NCBI GenBank assembly: GCA_017515345.1
Contig: JAFWFZ010000038.1
Coordinates: 1-64,000, forward strand
Length of the DNA: 64,000 nucleotides
Direction of reading: 5' to 3'
Source of the DNA: Oscillospiraceae bacterium
GTDB taxonomy: Bacteria; Bacillota; Clostridia; Oscillospirales; Oscillospiraceae
Shown here: positions 60,924 to 64,000 of the stretch, in pieces
How positions within the stretch are numbered: position 1 is the first letter of the stretch
How the letters are laid out: every line of letters begins with the position of its first letter
Notes under the pieces: generated by a model
The model's input: only the letters and a program-made list of their open reading frames with translations
What the model was told of the DNA's origin: nothing
Database searches by the model: none
Made by a program: the position numbers and the translations under genes

Positions 60924-61157
60924 TCAGCCGACCAGCTTCTCGATGAATCTGGTCACATCGCCCACGGTGGTGAACTCGTTCACGGACTCGTCGGTGATGA
61001 TAATGCCGTACTCATCCTCGATGGTGGTGATCATCTCCACCACGTCCAGGGAATCGGCGCCCAGATCCCGGGCGATGTCGGTCTCCTCCGTGATCTGCTC
61101 CGGATCCAGCTCAAGCTGGTCCGCGAGGATCCGTCTGATCGTCTCAAAAACAGTCAT
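60924..61157 (-). CDS. acpP: Acyl carrier protein
   Basis: 77 residues. Carries acyl chains on a 4'-phosphopantetheine attached to Ser in LGADSLDVVEMI. Length and acidic composition are typical (ELDPEQITEETDIARDL). ATG 61157 with GGAGG 8 nt upstream, only 15 nt after the jag stop, so it is probably transcribed with rnpA-yidD-yidC-jag. No fatty-acid synthesis genes are adjacent. Confidence 0.95.
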   Translation of the reverse strand: MTVFETIRRILADQLELDPEQITEETDIARDLGADSLDVVEMITTIEDEYGIIITDESVNEFTTVGDVTRFIEKLVG

Positions 61158-61172
61158 GCTCTCTCCTCCTTC

Positions 61173-62102
61173 TCAGCTCCACTCCCGGTAGTTGGGCGTC
61201 TCGGTCACGACAGGCGCGGGCTCCGGCGTCTCTTCCCGCTCCACAGGCTCATGCCGGCGGGAACGCTGCCGGTCCTCCCTGTAGCCGCGGCCGCCGTCTC
61301 TGCCGCCGCCGTCTCTGCCGTTGCCGCGCTCATAGGACACCACCACGCGCCGGTTGGGGTCCGTGCCCACGGAATAGGTGGTGATATGCTCCACCCCCTG
61401 CAGCGCCGTGTGGATCACGTGCCGCTCGTAGGCGTTCATGGGCTCCAGCGTCATGTTGCGCCGGTACTTGACCGCCTTGGCGGCCGTCTTCACCGCGAGA
61501 CGCTCCAGCGCCTCGTTCCGGCGCTCCCGGTAGTTCTCCGCGTCGACCATGATGCGGGTGCGGCCGGAGGAGCCCCGGTTCACCACGTAGTTCGCCAGGT
61601 GCTGGATGGCGTCCAGCGTCTCACCCCGTCTGCCGATGAGGGCGCCGGGATCGCTGCCCGTGAGCACCACGCGGATGCCGTTCTCATCCTCCGTGATGGC
61701 GGGCTCCGCCTCCACGTCCATGCGGGCAAACAGGCCGCGAAGGAACTCGCCGGTCTTCTGCGCCTTGGCGGAGAGCTCGCCGGCGGGCGCGGGTGCCGCC
61801 TTCTTTTCAGGGGCGGGCGCGGGGGCCGGCTCCGGCTTCTTTTCCCGGACGGGCGCCTTTTCCCGGACGGGCTCCGGCTTCTTTTCCGGCGCCGGCGCGG
61901 GCTTTTTCTCCTCCTCCGGCTCGCCGGGCACCTCGAAGGTGAGGCGCACCACGGCCGGGGAGCTGCCTATGCCGAGAAAGCCCGATTTCGCGCGCTCGAT
62001 GATCTCCACCGAGACCTCGTCCCGCTCAAGGCCAAGCTGTTCCAGGCCGGCGGCGACGGCGTCTTCCTCAGACTTTCCGGTAAAATCCATCGTTTTAATC
62101 AT
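61173..62102 (-). CDS. jag: RNA-binding protein KhpB/Jag (SpoIIIJ-associated)
   Basis: 309 residues. Jag_N domain (about 1-50: DFTGKSEEDAVAAGLEQLGLE), a Glu/Pro/Lys/Ala-rich linker (about 65-125), a KH-type domain with the GxxG loop in GALIGRRGETLDAIQ, then the R3H domain (RRNMTLEPMNAYERHVIHTAL), and an Arg/Gly/Asp-rich tail. ATG 62102 after GAGGAGG, overlapping the yidC end by 8 nt. Binds single-stranded RNA and works with YidC and cell elongation factors. Confidence 0.93.
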   Translation of the reverse strand: MIKTMDFTGKSEEDAVAAGLEQLGLERDEVSVEIIERAKSGFLGIGSSPAVVRLTFEVPGEPEEEKKPAPAPEKKPEPVREKAPVREKKPEPAPAPAPEKKAAPAPAGELSAKAQKTGEFLRGLFARMDVEAEPAITEDENGIRVVLTGSDPGALIGRRGETLDAIQHLANYVVNRGSSGRTRIMVDAENYRERRNEALERLAVKTAAKAVKYRRNMTLEPMNAYERHVIHTALQGVEHITTYSVGTDPNRRVVVSYERGNGRDGGGRDGGRGYREDRQRSRRHEPVEREETPEPAPVVTETPNYREWS

Positions 62103-63444
62103 CTGATTCCTCCTCATCGGGGTACTCGTCAGGTTCCTCGTAGTCGTCCTCCTCGGGCTCATCCTCATCGGACAGGCTCTCCGGCACGGGGGCCGCGGGG
62201 ATCACAGGGAGCTCCTCCGGCGCCTCAGGGAGCTCAGGCTCCTCCGAGGGCTCCCCGGGGAGCTCGGGGATCTCATGCTCCGGCGCCTCGCCGGTCCCGC
62301 CGTAGCGGGCGGGGTCGTAGGCCCGGCCGCGGGCATAGCGTCTCGTACCCACCTGGGACGGCAGGGGCTCGTCCTCGGGCGTATCGCTCCGCAGGCGTTC
62401 CCACTCGGCCGCCTTCTCTCTCTGTACCTGGCGTTCGGTCTTCTGCTGCTTTCTCTTGGATGTGTTGGGGTTGCGCTCCGTGGCGTTCATGGCGCGCTTG
62501 CGCTCGGTCTCCTGGCGCTTTTTCTCCAGCTCCGCCTCCCGGGCGGCCTCCATCTCCAGGCGCTCCGCGTCCTCGATGGCCATTTTCTTCTTGTAGTACT
62601 TGGTGAGGAAATAATCCTGGATGATGCTCAGGATCGTGCTCACCAGCCAGTAGATACCCAGGGCCGCCGGCATGATGAAGCCGATGTACACGGAGAACAG
62701 GGGCATGATGATATTCATGGCGCTCATGGTCTGGTTCTGCTCCGTGCCGGTGGCGTTGGTGGCGACGCTGATCTTTGCGGAGAAGTAGCTGGCGAGACCG
62801 GCCAGGATCGGGATCAGGAACATGAGCAGTCCCGGCAGCCACACGGCCTTATTGCTCCAGTCGGTGGTCCACAGGAAGTTCCAGGCCGGCTTCTGTCCCA
62901 GGTTCATGCCCAGGAAGCTGTAATCGATCTGGCGCAGCTTGTCGGTGATGCCGGCAAACTCACTGAAATGGGTGGAGATCCACTGGGTCTGCTCGATCTG
63001 GACGTAGGCTGTGCTCATGGTGGCCTCAAAACCGGTGGAAGCCAGCTTTGAGGCGATGGCGCCGCCCTCGGCCAGCAGATCGGCCGCCACGCCCATCATG
63101 CAGGTCAGCGGCATACGGATGGCCTGATACAGCGCCAGCAGGATCGGGAAGGGGATCAGCGTCCAGACGCAGCCGGACATGGGGTTGATCTTTTCCTCCC
63201 GGTAGAGCTTCTGGACCTCCTCGTTGTACTTCTGCTTGTTCGCGCCGTGCTTTTTCTCCAGCTCCTTGAGCCGGGGCTGCAGGCGGGCGGTCTGCATCAT
63301 GCCGCGCTTGCTCTTCATCTGGAAGGGCAGCAGGATGAGCTTCACGACCACGGAGAACAGGATCACGGCCAGGCCGTAGTTCTTCGTGAACTCATAGAAG
63401 GTCATGAGAAGCCAGCCAAAGGGTTTCGCTATTGCTGTTAACAT
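62095..63444 (-). CDS. yidC: Membrane protein insertase YidC
   Basis: 449 residues, OxaA/YidC/Alb3 family. Membrane segments: KPFGWLLMTFYEFTKNYGLAVILFSVVVKLILLPF; a cytoplasmic coiled region (ARLQPRLKELEKKHGANKQKYNEEV); GCVWTLIPFPILLALYQAI; then the later segments FVMFLIP-like LPGLLMFLIPILAGLASYFS and MPLFSVYIGFIMPAALGIYWLVS. The long C-terminal tail (about 295-449) is strongly charged and ends acidic (EDEPEEDDYEEPDEYPDEEE). No lipoprotein Cys at the N-terminus. ATG 63444 is preceded by GGAGA. It sits between yidD (250 nt away) and jag. Confidence 0.95.
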   Translation of the reverse strand: MLTAIAKPFGWLLMTFYEFTKNYGLAVILFSVVVKLILLPFQMKSKRGMMQTARLQPRLKELEKKHGANKQKYNEEVQKLYREEKINPMSGCVWTLIPFPILLALYQAIRMPLTCMMGVAADLLAEGGAIASKLASTGFEATMSTAYVQIEQTQWISTHFSEFAGITDKLRQIDYSFLGMNLGQKPAWNFLWTTDWSNKAVWLPGLLMFLIPILAGLASYFSAKISVATNATGTEQNQTMSAMNIIMPLFSVYIGFIMPAALGIYWLVSTILSIIQDYFLTKYYKKKMAIEDAERLEMEAAREAELEKKRQETERKRAMNATERNPNTSKRKQQKTERQVQREKAAEWERLRSDTPEDEPLPSQVGTRRYARGRAYDPARYGGTGEAPEHEIPELPGEPSEEPELPEAPEELPVIPAAPVPESLSDEDEPEEDDYEEPDEYPDEEESDD

Positions 63445-63695
63445 AGATTTTCTCCAATCATGTTACTACTGTTTCACATGCGGCCCGCTTCTCTGGGCGC
63501 GCATCTGAGCGGACGGGTGATCCGGCTCGCATGCTGCCGCGCGGCGCACTGAAACGCGGCGCGCCGCCTGGTCGATGCGAGGACTCGCTCAGCCCGTCAC
63601 AGGGGCTCCCGGGGCGTACGCCCCGGAAAAACGATCCGGTCTGATTCGCCGCGGGGGCGAGCACTGCCGGGGATCCTGCCGGCAGTCGGGATGCG
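63445..63695. other. Intergenic region between yidD and yidC
   Basis: 251 nt where these genes usually lie close together. It holds the perfect 18-bp palindrome CCGGGGCGTACGCCCCGG (63609-63626) but no intrinsic terminator. No convincing gene was seen: short frames are shadows with Arg/Pro-rich composition. Confidence 0.55.
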
Positions 63696-63914
63696 TCACG
63701 GGACGGGATCGTACCAGTTCCCGCCGTGGCGGTGAAAGGGATTGCAGCGCAGCACCCGTTTCAGGGCGAGCCAGCTTCCCTTCGCGGCGCCGTATTTCTC
63801 CAGCGCCTCCAGCGCGTAGGCGGAGCAGGTGGGGATATACCTGCAGCTGGGCTTCGTCATGGGAGAGATGTTTTTCCGGTAGAACTTTACCAGGAAGATG
63901 AGCACCTTTTTCAT
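63696..63914 (-). CDS. yidD: Membrane protein insertion efficiency factor YidD
   Basis: 72 residues: [30 protein letters not shown] and [20 protein letters not shown] are the family signature. An amphipathic N-terminal helix ([13 protein letters not shown]) binds the membrane. ATG 63914 overlaps the rnpA stop (ATGA). Confidence 0.95.
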   Translation of the reverse strand: MKKVLIFLVKFYRKNISPMTKPSCRYIPTCSAYALEALEKYGAAKGSWLALKRVLRCNPFHRHGGNWYDPVP

Positions 63915-64000
63915 TCGTCATCGCCCCTTGTAAGTCCCAGGACGGAGAACAGGCGCCAAAGCTCCTCCTCCAGCTCCCGGTAGGCAGCGTGACGGCACCT
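63911..64000 (-). CDS. rnpA: Ribonuclease P protein component (C-terminal end, runs off the window)
   Basis: The last 29 residues of a frame entering from the window edge: [18 protein letters not shown], then [11 protein letters not shown] and stop. The composition and position directly before yidD fit the C-terminus of RnpA, and the stop overlaps the yidD start (ATGA). RnpA assignment rests on gene order (rnpA-yidD-yidC-jag), since the catalytic motif lies outside. Confidence 0.75.
   Translation of the reverse strand, partial: RCRHAAYRELEEELWRLFSVLGLTRGDDE

Noticed and set aside
63609..63626. 18-bp palindrome in the yidD-yidC gap as a terminator or DnaA-linked site
   Set aside because: No U-run on either strand and no DnaA-box-like TTATCCACA sequence; left as an unexplained palindrome.

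Overview
This is a GC-rich window (clearly above 60% by eye) from an anaerobic Firmicute of the class Clostridia, most like the Oscillospiraceae. The signs are ctsR-mcsA-clpC, an L10-leader rplJ-rplL operon, clostridial SLH-domain exoproteins, an HndD-type [FeFe] hydrogenase, aldehyde:ferredoxin oxidoreductase, and an rnpA-yidD-yidC-jag block, which usually lies beside oriC. Taxonomy is inferred from gene content only. No insertion sequence, prophage or CRISPR array was seen.

Layout. 1-1.65 kb: the N-terminal part of clpC, then mcsA and ctsR, with two CtsR boxes at the promoter and no mcsB. 1.9-4.9 kb: a Crp/Fnr regulator in an operon with a NitT/TauT-type ABC importer. 5.0-10.7 kb: a MATE pump converging on a marR-ABC-ABC exporter operon with twin MarR operators. 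10.9-16 kb: carA and a carB fused in frame to a dapF-like domain that lacks one catalytic cysteine. 16.3-20.7 kb: nnr, a lipoprotein, alr and mazF, with no antitoxin gene. 20.8-22 kb: rplJ-rplL. 22.1-30.5 kb: an SLH-anchored lipase-like exoprotein, a flavoprotein, and a GltD-like flavoprotein paired with an [FeFe] hydrogenase. 30.7-38.8 kb: accessory metabolism, with two pentulose-phosphate epimerases, an esterase, an amidohydrolase, a Pr6Pr membrane protein and a GlpA-like flavoprotein operon.

39-52.2 kb is a tungsten/molybdenum cofactor island. It holds a MoaD-like carrier and an AOR-family tungstoenzyme behind a 353-nt leader, a MoeB/ThiF-like activator, MoaE, a TupABC-type importer, two MoeA proteins (one fused to a PBP-like domain), FmdE, Mog, MoaA and MoaC. 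These genes could take up tungstate, build molybdopterin, insert the metal and supply AOR. The binding protein of the importer appears to be circularly permuted.

52.5-54 kb is a low-GC patch of small membrane and zinc-ribbon proteins. It is followed by tRNA-Leu(CAG), an L,D-transpeptidase/SLH gene cut by a single in-frame TAA, an Old-Yellow-Enzyme family reductase, an MBL-fold hydrolase, and a Crp/Fnr regulator divergent from a ferredoxin operon whose promoter carries a 16-bp palindrome at -41.5. The window ends with acpP, jag, yidC, yidD and the tail of rnpA.

The most notable points are the circularly permuted tungstate-binding protein with its attenuator-like leader, the CarB-DapF fusion with the missing cysteine, the single-stop disruption of the YkuD-Big-SLH gene, and the class-II-like palindrome at the ferredoxin operon.
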